A DNA stretch of 64,000 bases. It comes from G963676335 sp963676335. GTDB lineage: Bacteria; Pseudomonadota; Alphaproteobacteria; Rickettsiales; Rickettsiaceae. This document shows positions 37,908-46,401 of this stretch, one piece after another (positions within the stretch are counted from its first letter, which is position 1; every line of letters starts with the position of its first letter). The stretch spans positions 62,001 through 126,000 of the forward strand of contig OY781057.1 in NCBI GenBank assembly GCA_963676335.1, read 5' to 3'. The notes under the pieces are model-generated. The model saw only the letters and a list, made by a program, of their open reading frames with translations. It was not told the origin of the DNA and ran no database searches. Made by a program: the position numbers and the translations under genes.

Positions 37908-38792
37908 CTAATTTAATATTTTTTTTAGTAGAGGATAAATATCAATATTTTCTAAGCAATCTGAAGTATAAGAATTGTGGATCGTATTAGCAACATACAG
38001 TCGTTTTAAAGGCGAGTTACGTATTATATTATAGGCTATACTGTCAATCAAGTTATGAGTACAATAGGCAATTACAGAGGTAGCCCCTTTTTCTAATAAT
38101 TCATATGTTGTAGCAATAATAGTTTTTGCTGAATCTATTATATCATCAATAATAATGCAATTTTTATCTTCTACACTTTGTAGTACTTCTACGAAAACAT
38201 TATTTTCATGATGTGTTTTGTAAGCAATTACTAGTTTCTTTTTTAATTTATTGGCTATTAATCTTGCGCGAGATACGCCTCCTAAATCAGGTGAAACAAT
38301 TACTACATTATCTAAATTCGCATTAATTTTAATATGTTTTATTATTTTAGAAGAAGTACAAATATTTATTATTGGGATATTGAAAAAACCTATCGTGGGA
38401 AGGGAATGTAAATCAAAAGTAATTATTTTACTTATACCCGCATTACACAGTAAGTCTGCAATTAGTTTAAATCCTATAGAAGAATTAGGCGCTAGAGTAC
38501 GATCTTGTCTACTATACCCAAGATATGGAATTATAGCTACAATATCATTTGTATATTTTCTTTTTAAAGAATCTAGCGTTAATAATAATTCTATAAGAGC
38601 ATCATTTACGTTCGGGGCTAAGGTTTGCAATATGTAAATTTTTTCCTTATTTAGGTTATAATTATGTTTATACGTTACTAACATTTCTCCACAGGTAAAA
38701 ATTTTAGTTTCAGCTTGAATTAATTTCAGTGCAAAATGTTTTTTTAATTGCAGTGCAATTTCTCTGCTGCTTTGACAGGATATTACATACAT
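37908..38792 (-). CDS. prs: Ribose-phosphate pyrophosphokinase (variant)
   Basis: PRPP synthetase family, making 5-phosphoribosyl diphosphate from ribose 5-phosphate and ATP. It has the DLHS motif (TFDLHSLPTIGFF), VIVSPDLGGVSRAR and a PRPP-binding loop IIDDIIDSAKTI. At 294 residues it is shorter than the usual 310-320. The binding loop has SAK where most family members have TGG or AGG, and the basic catalytic flexible loop (usually KRR-rich) reads YKTHHENNV. It may be a divergent but working enzyme or a regulatory homolog. It ends 70 bp from transposase debris. Confidence 0.82.
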   Translation of the reverse strand: MYVISCQSSREIALQLKKHFALKLIQAETKIFTCGEMLVTYKHNYNLNKEKIYILQTLAPNVNDALIELLLTLDSLKRKYTNDIVAIIPYLGYSRQDRTLAPNSSIGFKLIADLLCNAGISKIITFDLHSLPTIGFFNIPIINICTSSKIIKHIKINANLDNVVIVSPDLGGVSRARLIANKLKKKLVIAYKTHHENNVFVEVLQSVEDKNCIIIDDIIDSAKTIIATTYELLEKGATSVIAYCTHNLIDSIAYNIIRNSPLKRLYVANTIHNSYTSDCLENIDIYPLLKKILN

Positions 38793-39086
38793 ATAAGAAT
38801 AATTTTTTAATTTATATTATTGTATTATTTGTTGCTATATTCCTAGGCAATTTATGATTGTTATTTAAATAATAATACTCATTGGGTCAGTTGAATCACT
38901 TCTTATTTAATTGATTTCTATCAATTTTTTTATAATCAAATATCTCCTGATCTTAAAATTAATTTTCATATTATACCTTTTTGAAGTCTGGCTTTGTATT
39001 TTCAAATTTTCATTTACGCACAATATACATATAGAAATAATTCTAAATATGATCCTACTTAAAAAAACAATAAAATTTATTAATTT
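38793..39086. other. AT-rich intergenic gap with a palindromic-element fragment
   Basis: A 294-bp gap between two minus-strand genes without a credible reading frame. The 15-mer TTTTTGAAGTCTGGC at 38978-38992 is identical to the reverse complement of the left arm of the palindromic element at 12395-12529; the rest of that element is not recognisable here, so this looks like a decayed remnant. Nothing else stands out. Confidence 0.5.
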
Positions 39087-39755
39087 TTAAATACCTTTTC
39101 CTTGATTTTTTTTGAAGTGTTTATGCTGTTGTCCTAATTGATTGATAAATTTAGGAGAATACGTTTTTAATTCTGCTGTAGTACCTCCTGCATATTTTTT
39201 TGCTTCTTCTACCCCTCGAAGTATTGCATTGCTAACAAAATTTTCTCTTCTACGTTCTCCAGCAATTTGTCTAGGATTTAAAATTTTATATGCTTCATAA
39301 ATAACAAATCTACGTATTATTTGTTTTAAATTTTCTCTGGATTTTTGATTTAAGTACTCATTTTTATCTTTTGGTATTTCTATATTACAATTTTTAATTT
39401 GTTCTATATTTTGATTCATCAGATATAAGCTTAATGTCTTTAAATGTTCAGATATTATCAGCTCTCTTTCTTTTAAAATTTCTTTAAATTTTGTTGTTTT
39501 AGTGTTTTTATCTTGAGCACTAAATAAAAATTTTTGCAATAAAAGTAAAATTTTTGCTTGAATTTTAGTTAAATCTAAGTCCTGATCTTTAGTATCGAGT
39601 AATATTTTTTCAACTTCTATATGAAAACTAGCATCATTTTCTAATTCATCCATTATACCTTTTAATGAATCAGGTAACTCAATTTTATTAAATTCATCAT
39701 CATCCTCATTTTCATTTTTTAATTTTTTATTGTTATTTTTTTCTAAAGTAGTCAT
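39087..39755 (-). CDS. Unknown 222-residue charged helical protein
   Basis: I recognise no family. The N-terminal 30 residues are Asn, Lys, Asp and Glu-rich and probably disordered. Residues 30-150 are predicted mainly helical (IQAKILLLLQKFLFSAQ, LIISEHLKTLSLYLMNQ). The C-terminal third is basic, with RQIAGERRREN and a lysine-rich end. No signal peptide or membrane segment is visible. Codon use resembles the neighbours. It is flanked by prs and a divergent TraX-like gene; a cytoplasmic or secreted role cannot be decided. Confidence 0.55.
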   Translation of the reverse strand: MTTLEKNNNKKLKNENEDDDEFNKIELPDSLKGIMDELENDASFHIEVEKILLDTKDQDLDLTKIQAKILLLLQKFLFSAQDKNTKTTKFKEILKERELIISEHLKTLSLYLMNQNIEQIKNCNIEIPKDKNEYLNQKSRENLKQIIRRFVIYEAYKILNPRQIAGERRRENFVSNAILRGVEEAKKYAGGTTAELKTYSPKFINQLGQQHKHFKKNQGKGI

Positions 39756-39887
39756 ATAAAATTCATTTTTAATTAATTTTTATATCCTAAATTAAATACT
39801 TCTATTTTTATTATATAGATAATTTTATAAAAAATGAAAAATTACTATAAGTATGCGATTATAAAAAGAGAATGATAAATACTCAAA

Positions 39888-40595
39888 GTGGTTTTAATTA
39901 AATTGCGCAATTTTTTATTCTTAAACTATCAAGATGTACTCAAAACTATTGCTATAATTAGCATGATTATTGATCATATTGGATCGTATTTTTATCCTGA
40001 GGTATTAATTCTAAAAATTATTGGAAGATTGGCTATGCCTATATTTTCTTTCTTTGCTGGATATAATTTTAAAGGAAAAATTAGGTTTCAACTTCTGCAA
40101 TATGGAATAATATTACAAATATTACAAGTATTTGTTTTTAATTATTGTTTTTGTGCCAATATATTAATATCAATTTTTTTAGGACAATTGTATATATTTT
40201 TTTTTAATCTTCCTAATCCTAAATCAAATTCATTGCATTTAAGTATCTTAATACTATTAATTCCACTATGTATTATAATTGACTACGGATCAATACCAAG
40301 TATATTCATCCTTTTAGGCAGGAAGTATAAAATGAATCCTAAAAATATATTTCAATATAGTAGTGGTATAGTGTTATTAACCATATTAATAAATCAAATA
40401 CTATTTCAATTTAATGGAGTTTACTTTATTCTTTTTATAAGTTGCATGTTATTTCTTTTCTTTTTATTTGTAGCTTACGATTTTACTAAATCAATTTCAT
40501 GTCATTATTTTATAATAAGTAGATATAGTCTTATTATCTATTATTTGCATTTAGGTAGTTTTTATATATGGAAAATAGTAAAAAATGTAATTTAA
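39888..40595 (+). CDS. TraX-family membrane protein
   Basis: A 235-residue, about 8-helix membrane protein. The N-terminal pattern LKTIAIISMIIDHIGSYFYP followed by ILKIIGRLAMPIFSFFAGYN is the signature of the TraX family, whose F-plasmid member N-acetylates pilin; chromosomal relatives are probably acyltransferase-like. The start is GTG at 39888; the nearby ATG at 39872 is out of frame. No other conjugation gene lies beside it, so its substrate is unknown. Confidence 0.8.
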   Translation: MVLIKLRNFLFLNYQDVLKTIAIISMIIDHIGSYFYPEVLILKIIGRLAMPIFSFFAGYNFKGKIRFQLLQYGIILQILQVFVFNYCFCANILISIFLGQLYIFFFNLPNPKSNSLHLSILILLIPLCIIIDYGSIPSIFILLGRKYKMNPKNIFQYSSGIVLLTILINQILFQFNGVYFILFISCMLFLFFLFVAYDFTKSISCHYFIISRYSLIIYYLHLGSFYIWKIVKNVI

Positions 40596-40651
40596 AAATA
40601 TACTGCCTATAGATTTTTTTTAAAAAATTGATATTATATATATAATTGAAT

Positions 40652-40658
40652 AAAGAGG
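40652..40658 (+). promoter_or_regulatory. Ribosome binding site that fixes the BI-1 gene start
   Basis: AAAGAGG at 40652-40658 lies 5 bp before the ATG at 40664. It argues for that start and against the in-frame TTG at 40646, which lies upstream of the site. Confidence 0.65.
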
Positions 40659-40663
40659 TCTTT

Positions 40664-41404
40664 ATGATTGATTATACGAAAGTTTATGTTAGAAATGATA
40701 CAGCAAAAGGGTTTGATACTGGATTAAGAGAGTACATGCTAAAAATTTATACTTATATGGCTATGGCTTTAGTAATAACTGGAGTAGCTGCTATAATTAC
40801 TATTTCCTTTCCTCCATTAACGTATTTGTTATTTCAATTCGGTCCTAATAACGAATTTTTAGGAACTAGTTTTTTGGGAATGTTAGTAATGTTTGCACCA
40901 CTAGGTATTGCTATATACTTTTTCTTGGGTATTGGGTCAATGGATATAAAAAAAGCTGAGGTGCTATTTTGGGTATATGCTGTTTTTACAGGTATGTCTT
41001 TATCGAGTTTAGGTTATATCTATACTGGAGAATCCATTGCAATAAATTTTTTTATCTGCTCTTCAGTATTTGCAGCTATGAGTTTATATGGGTATACAAC
41101 TCAACGTGATTTAACTTCTATGGGCTCATTTTTAGTAATGGGTATGATAGGTATTGTTGTTGCTTCTCTTATTAATATGATCTTTAAAAGCCCTGCAGTA
41201 TATTATATCACATCCTTAATTGGAGTAGGTATATTTATGGGCATAATTGCTTGGGACACTCAAAAACTAAAAACAATTTATTATTCTGGTGGTAATGGTT
41301 TAGGAGAAAAAATGGCTATAGTTGGAGCTTTTAATTTATATTTAGATTTTATTAATTTATTTTTATATTTAATAAGATTTTTTGGAGAATTTAATAAAAA
41401 ATGA
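40664..41404 (+). CDS. Bax inhibitor-1/YccA family membrane protein
   Basis: A 246-residue, seven-helix protein of the BI-1/TMBIM family, pH-sensitive calcium-leak channels in the few members studied. The N-terminal LREYMLKIYTYMAMALVITG, the central FTGMSLSSLGYIYTG and the C-terminal AFNLYLDFINLFLYLIRFFG are typical of the rickettsial and proteobacterial YccA-like branch. The start is ATG 40664, backed by its Shine-Dalgarno. The stop overlaps the next gene by 4 bp. Confidence 0.93.
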   Translation: MIDYTKVYVRNDTAKGFDTGLREYMLKIYTYMAMALVITGVAAIITISFPPLTYLLFQFGPNNEFLGTSFLGMLVMFAPLGIAIYFFLGIGSMDIKKAEVLFWVYAVFTGMSLSSLGYIYTGESIAINFFICSSVFAAMSLYGYTTQRDLTSMGSFLVMGMIGIVVASLINMIFKSPAVYYITSLIGVGIFMGIIAWDTQKLKTIYYSGGNGLGEKMAIVGAFNLYLDFINLFLYLIRFFGEFNKK

Positions 41405-42219
41405 ATAAAACTACTTTAGAAGTCTGTAAAAATAATCATGACTTATTATGGGCTTCTAGTAGCACACTTCCCTCTATAAGGTCTAATGTTTCTGCAGCTA
41501 TTATAATTATCGGAAATGAAATATTATCAGGACGCACTAAAGATCAAAATGTTAACTTTATTGCTAAACATTTAAATGAACTTTGTATTGATATTTCCGA
41601 AGTAAGGATTATTCCAGATAATAAAGAACAAATAATTTTAGCTATTCAATCCGTTTTTAACCAATATAACTATGTATTTACCACTGGAGGTATTGGTCCA
41701 ACTCATGATGATATTACTGTCGATTCTATTGCAAGTGCTTTAGAATTAAAATTGGAGTTAAATAAAGATGCTGTCTCTAAACTTAAAGAATATTATTTAG
41801 ATTTAGAATTATGTACTAATGATCTAGATTTAAAAAAAATAAATCTTATGCATCTTAAAACAGCATATTTGCCTCAAGACGCAGAATTGATTCATGTAAA
41901 TATTTCAGGAGTTGTCGGTTTTAAAATTAAAAATATATTTGTCTTAGCAGGTATCCCTAAATTTATGCAAGCAGCGTTTCTTAATATCTTACCTACTTTA
42001 AAAAATGGAAATATTTTATATACAAAAGAATTAATATGGGAAGGAAATGAAGTAAAAATAGCTGAAGAAATAAAAATAGTTCAGGAAAAATATCCTACTG
42101 TCACTATAGGTATTTATCCTAATTTTGAAAATTTTTTGCATGCTGTAGTGATCTTAAAATCTTATGACCCAACCATATTAAATATCGTTTATAATTATTT
42201 ACATAAACTATTTTTCTAA
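41401..42219 (+). CDS. CinA/MoaB-like molybdopterin-binding domain protein
   Basis: A 272-residue protein. Residues 32-200 are a MoCF_biosynth domain (AAIIIIGNEILSGRTKDQN, VFTTGGIGPTHDDIT). In rickettsiae and other alphaproteobacteria this stand-alone domain is the usual form; the C-terminal CinA deamidase domain is missing. The first 31 residues are an extra extension. A role in nicotinamide-nucleotide repair is suggested by CinA relatives, not shown here. It is coupled to the BI-1 gene and its stop overlaps the convergent pentapeptide fragment by 4 bp. Confidence 0.87.
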   Translation: MNKTTLEVCKNNHDLLWASSSTLPSIRSNVSAAIIIIGNEILSGRTKDQNVNFIAKHLNELCIDISEVRIIPDNKEQIILAIQSVFNQYNYVFTTGGIGPTHDDITVDSIASALELKLELNKDAVSKLKEYYLDLELCTNDLDLKKINLMHLKTAYLPQDAELIHVNISGVVGFKIKNIFVLAGIPKFMQAAFLNILPTLKNGNILYTKELIWEGNEVKIAEEIKIVQEKYPTVTIGIYPNFENFLHAVVILKSYDPTILNIVYNYLHKLFF

Positions 42220-42941
42220 AACTCTTTACACCACCCTAATCTGATACCCGATTTGTTTTTGGTTATTGTTTGTTTGGTGGTTGGCAACGTTATTTCTTTA
42301 TTATTGTCTTGTTTTATGCCAAGATTACTACTTTTAATATCTTCTTTTAAATTATCTATACCAACAATATTAGCGATTTTGTTATTCATATTTTCAGGAT
42401 TTTTTTTAACTTCTTTATCTAAATCAGGAATTGCTGAAAAAATACTTTTTTGTTCCAAATCGGATAACTTATTTATCTCATTTACAGGAATTTTTAATCC
42501 TTCTAATGTTATAGTCTGATCTTTTGCTTTTTTTATAGAATTCACTAAAGATTTTAAAGAATCCTCATCAAACGTTGCTCCTTCAAAACTAACATTTCCT
42601 TTTAAGTTTACGTTATTAAAATTAACTTTTTTAAAATTTGCATCTTTAAATGATACATTTTCAAATGTAGCATTAGTAAAATTAAAATTTTCTATATGTG
42701 TATTTTCAAAACTAATATTGTTTTCATTATCTGCGCTTTTAAAGTTTAATCCTTTACAAAATCTATTATTTAAAGCGTGATCTAAAAGCCCTGAAGGATG
42801 TTCTGAAACTTTTGATTCAAAATATTTTCCAATATCTATTCTTTTTATTCCATCTTCTCCTAATGTTTGTAAATTTTCATTTTTTTTAACCTCTTCGTTA
42901 TTGATATTTTTAATAGAATCAGCTATTTCTCTCCCAATTTG
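42216..42941 (-). pseudogene. Pentapeptide-repeat C-terminal domain cut off by an in-frame TAG
   Basis: The 241 codons after the TAG at 42942-42944 stay open in the same frame as the upstream 735-codon gene. They encode QIGREIADSIKNINNEEV, then about 15 A(N/D/S)F-type pentapeptide units (ISFENTHIENFNFTNATFE, VSFKDANFKKVNFNNVNL), and a polar tail ending in GIRLGWCKEF. Pentapeptide repeats fold as a right-handed beta-helix and are common in bacterial effectors. No good start exists directly after the stop; a GTG at 42545 would give only a 109-residue tail. I read this as the former C-terminus of the upstream protein, lost by nonsense mutation or reached only by readthrough. Confidence 0.75.
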
Positions 42942-45149
42942 CTATCTTCGTAAAAAATCTGGTACAAATTTTTCTTTAAATTTCATACCTAAGAGCTTCC
43001 ATCCCACTTTTAAAGCTACATCTCGTACATTTTTATCAGTTAATGCTGTAATCCCAATTTTTATAAGTTTTGTGGTGTGATTATTTTTATAAGCTTCATA
43101 ACAAGTAATTATTTTTTTAAGCGTTTGAGGATTAGAAACAATATCAACTATTTTTTCACCTTCTATTCCTAATTGCTTTGCCATAGGATTGTTTGTCACA
43201 ATTGTATCTATTACTTTAGCAATATCTTTCTTATTAGATTCTAGGAAAGGAAGTATATTATCCTGCAATACCTTCTTAACGTTTTCTTTTTTAGATAATT
43301 CAAGAGTTTTGTCTATAACTTTAAACAAGTCTTCTGCTTGTGCTTGAGGAGCAGTAACAAAATCTTTTAGTGCAAATACTATTTCTTTAAAATCTGTACC
43401 ATTATTTTCAATGATAGATTTATTAATCAAATCTAAAACTACTGGAACTGTATTTTTAACTAATTCTTCAGAAACTTTCAAATTTTTTAAAACAGGCAAT
43501 TTTTTACAAACAGAAGTTACAACATCTGTGATTGCATTAACATGAGAATCTGCTAATTCTTTACGAATCTTTTCATTATTACATAATGCAACTGAATTTT
43601 CTAAAACATTCCAGATATCCATTTTATGATTAGGATCTGGATTAGCAAGTTCTTTTGTTAAATTTAAAGCATTATCATGCAATTCAGTATTCCCCAATGA
43701 TTGAATTACACCAGAAAGTACAGGCGCTAATCCTTTTAGCAGCTTCGTATCCACAACATTATCCAAATTTGTAAGACTAGAAAGTACAGATGCAAAAGAG
43801 TATCCTATTAAATCAGCATTTTCTTTAGCAGATAAAGTAGTTCTAATATTTTCATCTTTAAGTAAAGATAAAACATTCCCAAAAAATTCAGGTACATCTA
43901 ATGATTTATCTTCTTTTTTAGCTGGATCGTTCCCTCCTATAGAAGAAGGAATAAGCTGTTTAACTATATTAAATATTGGGGCTAGAGTATCATCATTACC
44001 CATTGTATTTTTAAAAAGTACTTTACCAACTTGTCCTAATTTTTCAAGATTTTCTTTTTCGATACCAATGGTTTTTAATGATTTCTGTAAGTCAGGGGTT
44101 TTATCGTATACTGATTGTATAATTTTTCCAAACGTTGCTATATTTTCATCTTGAGTTAAAGTATAAGTTAGGTTTTTGTTTTTAGCTAGATTAAATATCT
44201 TGTTTAGTAATATATTACTATCAATACCTTCTTTGTTTGCAGGATCTGAAGGAGTTAAAGTTTTTATTATAGTAGAAACAGAATCATACACACTAGGGTC
44301 AAGTGATTGAATTACACCAGAAAGCACAGGGTTTAATCCGTTTACCAAGGTTTTATCCATAATTTTATTCAAATCTAGAACACTAGAAAGCACAGATGTT
44401 AAAACACTTCCTATTGCATTAGCGCTTCCTTCAGAAGCTAATTCTTTAGCAATATTTTGATCTTTAAGTAATTTTGAAATATTATCAAAAAGTTGTGGTA
44501 TATCTAATGGTTTAGCTTCCCCCTTTCCTTCTATAGAAGGAGGAATAAACTGTTTAACTATATCTAATAATACTTTTCTATTATCACCGTTATTTATTGC
44601 ATTTTTAAAAAGTACTTTACCAACTTGTCCTAATTTTTCAGGCATTCCTCTTGAGATACCAACATTTCCTAATGATTTCTGTAATTCAGATTGGTTATCA
44701 TACGTTCTTAGTATAATTCTCCCAAACTTTTCTATAGTTTCATTTTTGATTAAAAAATCAGTTAGTTCTTTGCTTTCAATTAAATTAAATACGCCTTCTA
44801 GTAATTTAGGTATATCTGTTTGATTAGAATGAGTCACGTCTTTATTTATAATAGGAGCCGGAGAAATTAAAGTTTTGATCAATGAAGGAATTTTACTTGC
44901 AATAGTATTTCCATCATTAGAAGCCGCTTCAAGCAAGCCAGTTACTAATGGAATTAAATCATTATTTATTGTTTTTGAAGGTAATATAATTTTTTTTTCA
45001 ATCCTTTCTGATAAATAATCTTTATTGGTTTCAATAAGTTTTTTTACTGAATCAGAACGTAAAAACAAAAATTTCCATGTATTAGGATCATTTAAAAACT
45101 TTTCACGTCCTTCAGACTTAAGAAGTGATCTTAAATCCCATCCATTCAT
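42942..45149 (-). CDS. 735-residue helical-repeat protein, candidate effector
   Basis: No family recognised. The protein is almost wholly helical and contains a long internal duplication: residues 112-284 and 310-487 align with a 198-residue offset, sharing ELQKSL/DLQKSL, EKLGQVGKVLFKN, KQFIP/KQLIP and PVLSGVIQSL. Shorter HEAT-like helical pairs follow to residue 735. There is no signal peptide. It starts at ATG 45149 (MNGWDLRSLL). Downstream, one TAG separates it from an in-frame pentapeptide-repeat domain, so the original product was probably about 976 residues. Repetition and solenoid character suggest protein-protein contacts in the host. Confidence 0.7.
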   Translation of the reverse strand: MNGWDLRSLLKSEGREKFLNDPNTWKFLFLRSDSVKKLIETNKDYLSERIEKKIILPSKTINNDLIPLVTGLLEAASNDGNTIASKIPSLIKTLISPAPIINKDVTHSNQTDIPKLLEGVFNLIESKELTDFLIKNETIEKFGRIILRTYDNQSELQKSLGNVGISRGMPEKLGQVGKVLFKNAINNGDNRKVLLDIVKQFIPPSIEGKGEAKPLDIPQLFDNISKLLKDQNIAKELASEGSANAIGSVLTSVLSSVLDLNKIMDKTLVNGLNPVLSGVIQSLDPSVYDSVSTIIKTLTPSDPANKEGIDSNILLNKIFNLAKNKNLTYTLTQDENIATFGKIIQSVYDKTPDLQKSLKTIGIEKENLEKLGQVGKVLFKNTMGNDDTLAPIFNIVKQLIPSSIGGNDPAKKEDKSLDVPEFFGNVLSLLKDENIRTTLSAKENADLIGYSFASVLSSLTNLDNVVDTKLLKGLAPVLSGVIQSLGNTELHDNALNLTKELANPDPNHKMDIWNVLENSVALCNNEKIRKELADSHVNAITDVVTSVCKKLPVLKNLKVSEELVKNTVPVVLDLINKSIIENNGTDFKEIVFALKDFVTAPQAQAEDLFKVIDKTLELSKKENVKKVLQDNILPFLESNKKDIAKVIDTIVTNNPMAKQLGIEGEKIVDIVSNPQTLKKIITCYEAYKNNHTTKLIKIGITALTDKNVRDVALKVGWKLLGMKFKEKFVPDFLRR
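43689..44816 (-). repeat. Long internal duplication in the helical-repeat gene
   Basis: Two diverged copies, roughly 44298-44816 and 43689-44222, offset by about 594-608 bp. Stretches such as TTACACCAGAAAG and TACTTTACCAACTTGTCC occur in both copies, showing recognisable DNA-level identity. The copies encode the two 170-residue helical modules. Confidence 0.7.
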
Positions 45150-45177
45150 TATATTATTTATAGCTTTATACGCTGTA

Positions 45178-45375
45178 TTACAAATATTTGTAGGATATAA
45201 ATAATGATTTTAAATCCACAGTTTCCATAGAAGACAATAAGTTATCTAAAGCTTTTAATTCTTTAACAAAATTATCTACTTCGTTTTTATTTTTTATTGC
45301 AGCATTACTTATAATATTTTCATATAATTCTTTTACTTTTGTATCATCGGATATTTTTTGATTATTTTTTGTCAT
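45178..45375 (-). CDS. Unknown 65-residue protein
   Basis: A small acidic helical protein beginning MTKNNQKISDDTKVKELYEN and ending SLFISYKYL. It has no recognised motif, signal or membrane segment. It lies 28 bp upstream of the 735-residue gene on the same strand but in a different frame, so it is not a broken piece of it. It might be a cognate chaperone or partner of the large protein by position, which is speculative. Confidence 0.45.
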   Translation of the reverse strand: MTKNNQKISDDTKVKELYENIISNAAIKNKNEVDNFVKELKALDNLLSSMETVDLKSLFISYKYL

Positions 45376-45484
45376 ATTATTACTATTTTTATGATCGCTT
45401 ATTTTGAGCAGAATATTTTATCAAAAACGTTAACTATAATAAATTATTTAAAATCTTTTCTAACTTTTGTATAATTCTTTTTCA

Positions 45485-45799
45485 TTATTCATCAGGTTCA
45501 TAGTTAGGAACATTGTATAAATCCTTTTCGCTATTATCAGGTTCATAGTTAGGAGTATCTTGTAGGCAAGATACAAAATTTTGCAAATTCGCAATTTTAG
45601 GTACGCAATATTTAGCTACACCTTTTACCTCATTTGCAACTTTCAGAAGAATAATTCCTGCTTTTTCAAGCACGCCTGCACTTTCTAACCCTTTAAACAC
45701 CCAAAACACAGTTATAATTGCTGTAACTGAAATAAAAAGGTACCATTTAGATATAATGGCATAAACAAATACCATAAAAGGATTAGTGGGAAACTTCAT
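45485..45799 (-). CDS. Small membrane protein with a duplicated NYEPD tail
   Basis: A 104-residue protein with one or two hydrophobic segments (about 5-30, WYLFISVTAIITVFWVF, and a weaker one at 40-52). A cysteine-containing stretch and an acidic tail follow, in which NYEPD occurs twice, 18 residues apart; the DNA repeat AGGTTCATAGTTAGGA is exact. No family recognised. It follows ccmB after 29 bp on the same strand. Confidence 0.5.
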   Translation of the reverse strand: MKFPTNPFMVFVYAIISKWYLFISVTAIITVFWVFKGLESAGVLEKAGIILLKVANEVKGVAKYCVPKIANLQNFVSCLQDTPNYEPDNSEKDLYNVPNYEPDE

Positions 45800-45828
45800 A
45801 AAGATACAACCAAGCTACATCATTAATT

Positions 45829-46401
45829 CTAGTATACCATAAGTTTTTTTTTATGTATATTTTTTAAAAAATACATACTTAGAATTAAACAAACGGATAC
45901 AATAATTAATGAACCTGTCAATAACCAAAACAAAGAAAAATTTATAATTAATAAAGAACTCATTGCTAAAACTATTGCTATAAATTTATACTTATCAAAG
46001 TATGAAATAATACTCATTACTAATGTTAGAGCTGATAATTGAATAAAAATGACAATTAAACTAAAAATGTGAGTTACGTCTAGCGTTCTAAATATTAGAA
46101 ATAAAAATAAAGGTCCTATCATATTAAAAACTAAACTCAAGAATTTTATTATCACAACAAACTGCACGCTTTTTACTGATAATATTAGATCTAAACTACC
46201 ATCTAAAATATCATTTTTTATCATTGGAAGACAAGGATACAAAATTGAAATTGAAGAAAAGGGAATTAATTTTAATAATAACTGACCTTTTAAAACGCCT
46301 ACTTCTACCATCAATATACTAATACAAATTAGTACAAAGATATGCCAAGCTAATTTATATTCAATATGAATATTCCGTATTTCATATATAAGTAAATTCA
46401 T
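45829..46401 (-). CDS. ccmB: Heme exporter membrane protein CcmB
   Basis: Permease subunit of the CcmABC(D) system that delivers heme for cytochrome c maturation. Six hydrophobic helices are visible and the N-terminal EIRNIHIEYKLAWHIFVLI and cytoplasmic loop MIKNDILDGSLDLILSVKS match the CcmB pattern. The 190 residues are somewhat fewer than the 210-220 of most CcmB proteins. It overlaps ccmA by 4 bp, which supports the assignment. Confidence 0.83.
   Translation of the reverse strand: MNLLIYEIRNIHIEYKLAWHIFVLICISILMVEVGVLKGQLLLKLIPFSSISILYPCLPMIKNDILDGSLDLILSVKSVQFVVIIKFLSLVFNMIGPLFLFLIFRTLDVTHIFSLIVIFIQLSALTLVMSIISYFDKYKFIAIVLAMSSLLIINFSLFWLLTGSLIIVSVCLILSMYFLKNIHKKKLMVY

Noticed and set aside
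40646..40663. TTG start extending the BI-1 protein by six residues
   Set aside because: The Shine-Dalgarno AAAGAGG lies downstream of it and correctly in front of the ATG at 40664.
42942..42944. Recoding of the TAG as pyrrolysine or another amino acid
   Set aside because: No pyrrolysine genes are seen and such recoding is not known in Rickettsiales; simple nonsense mutation or readthrough is more economical.
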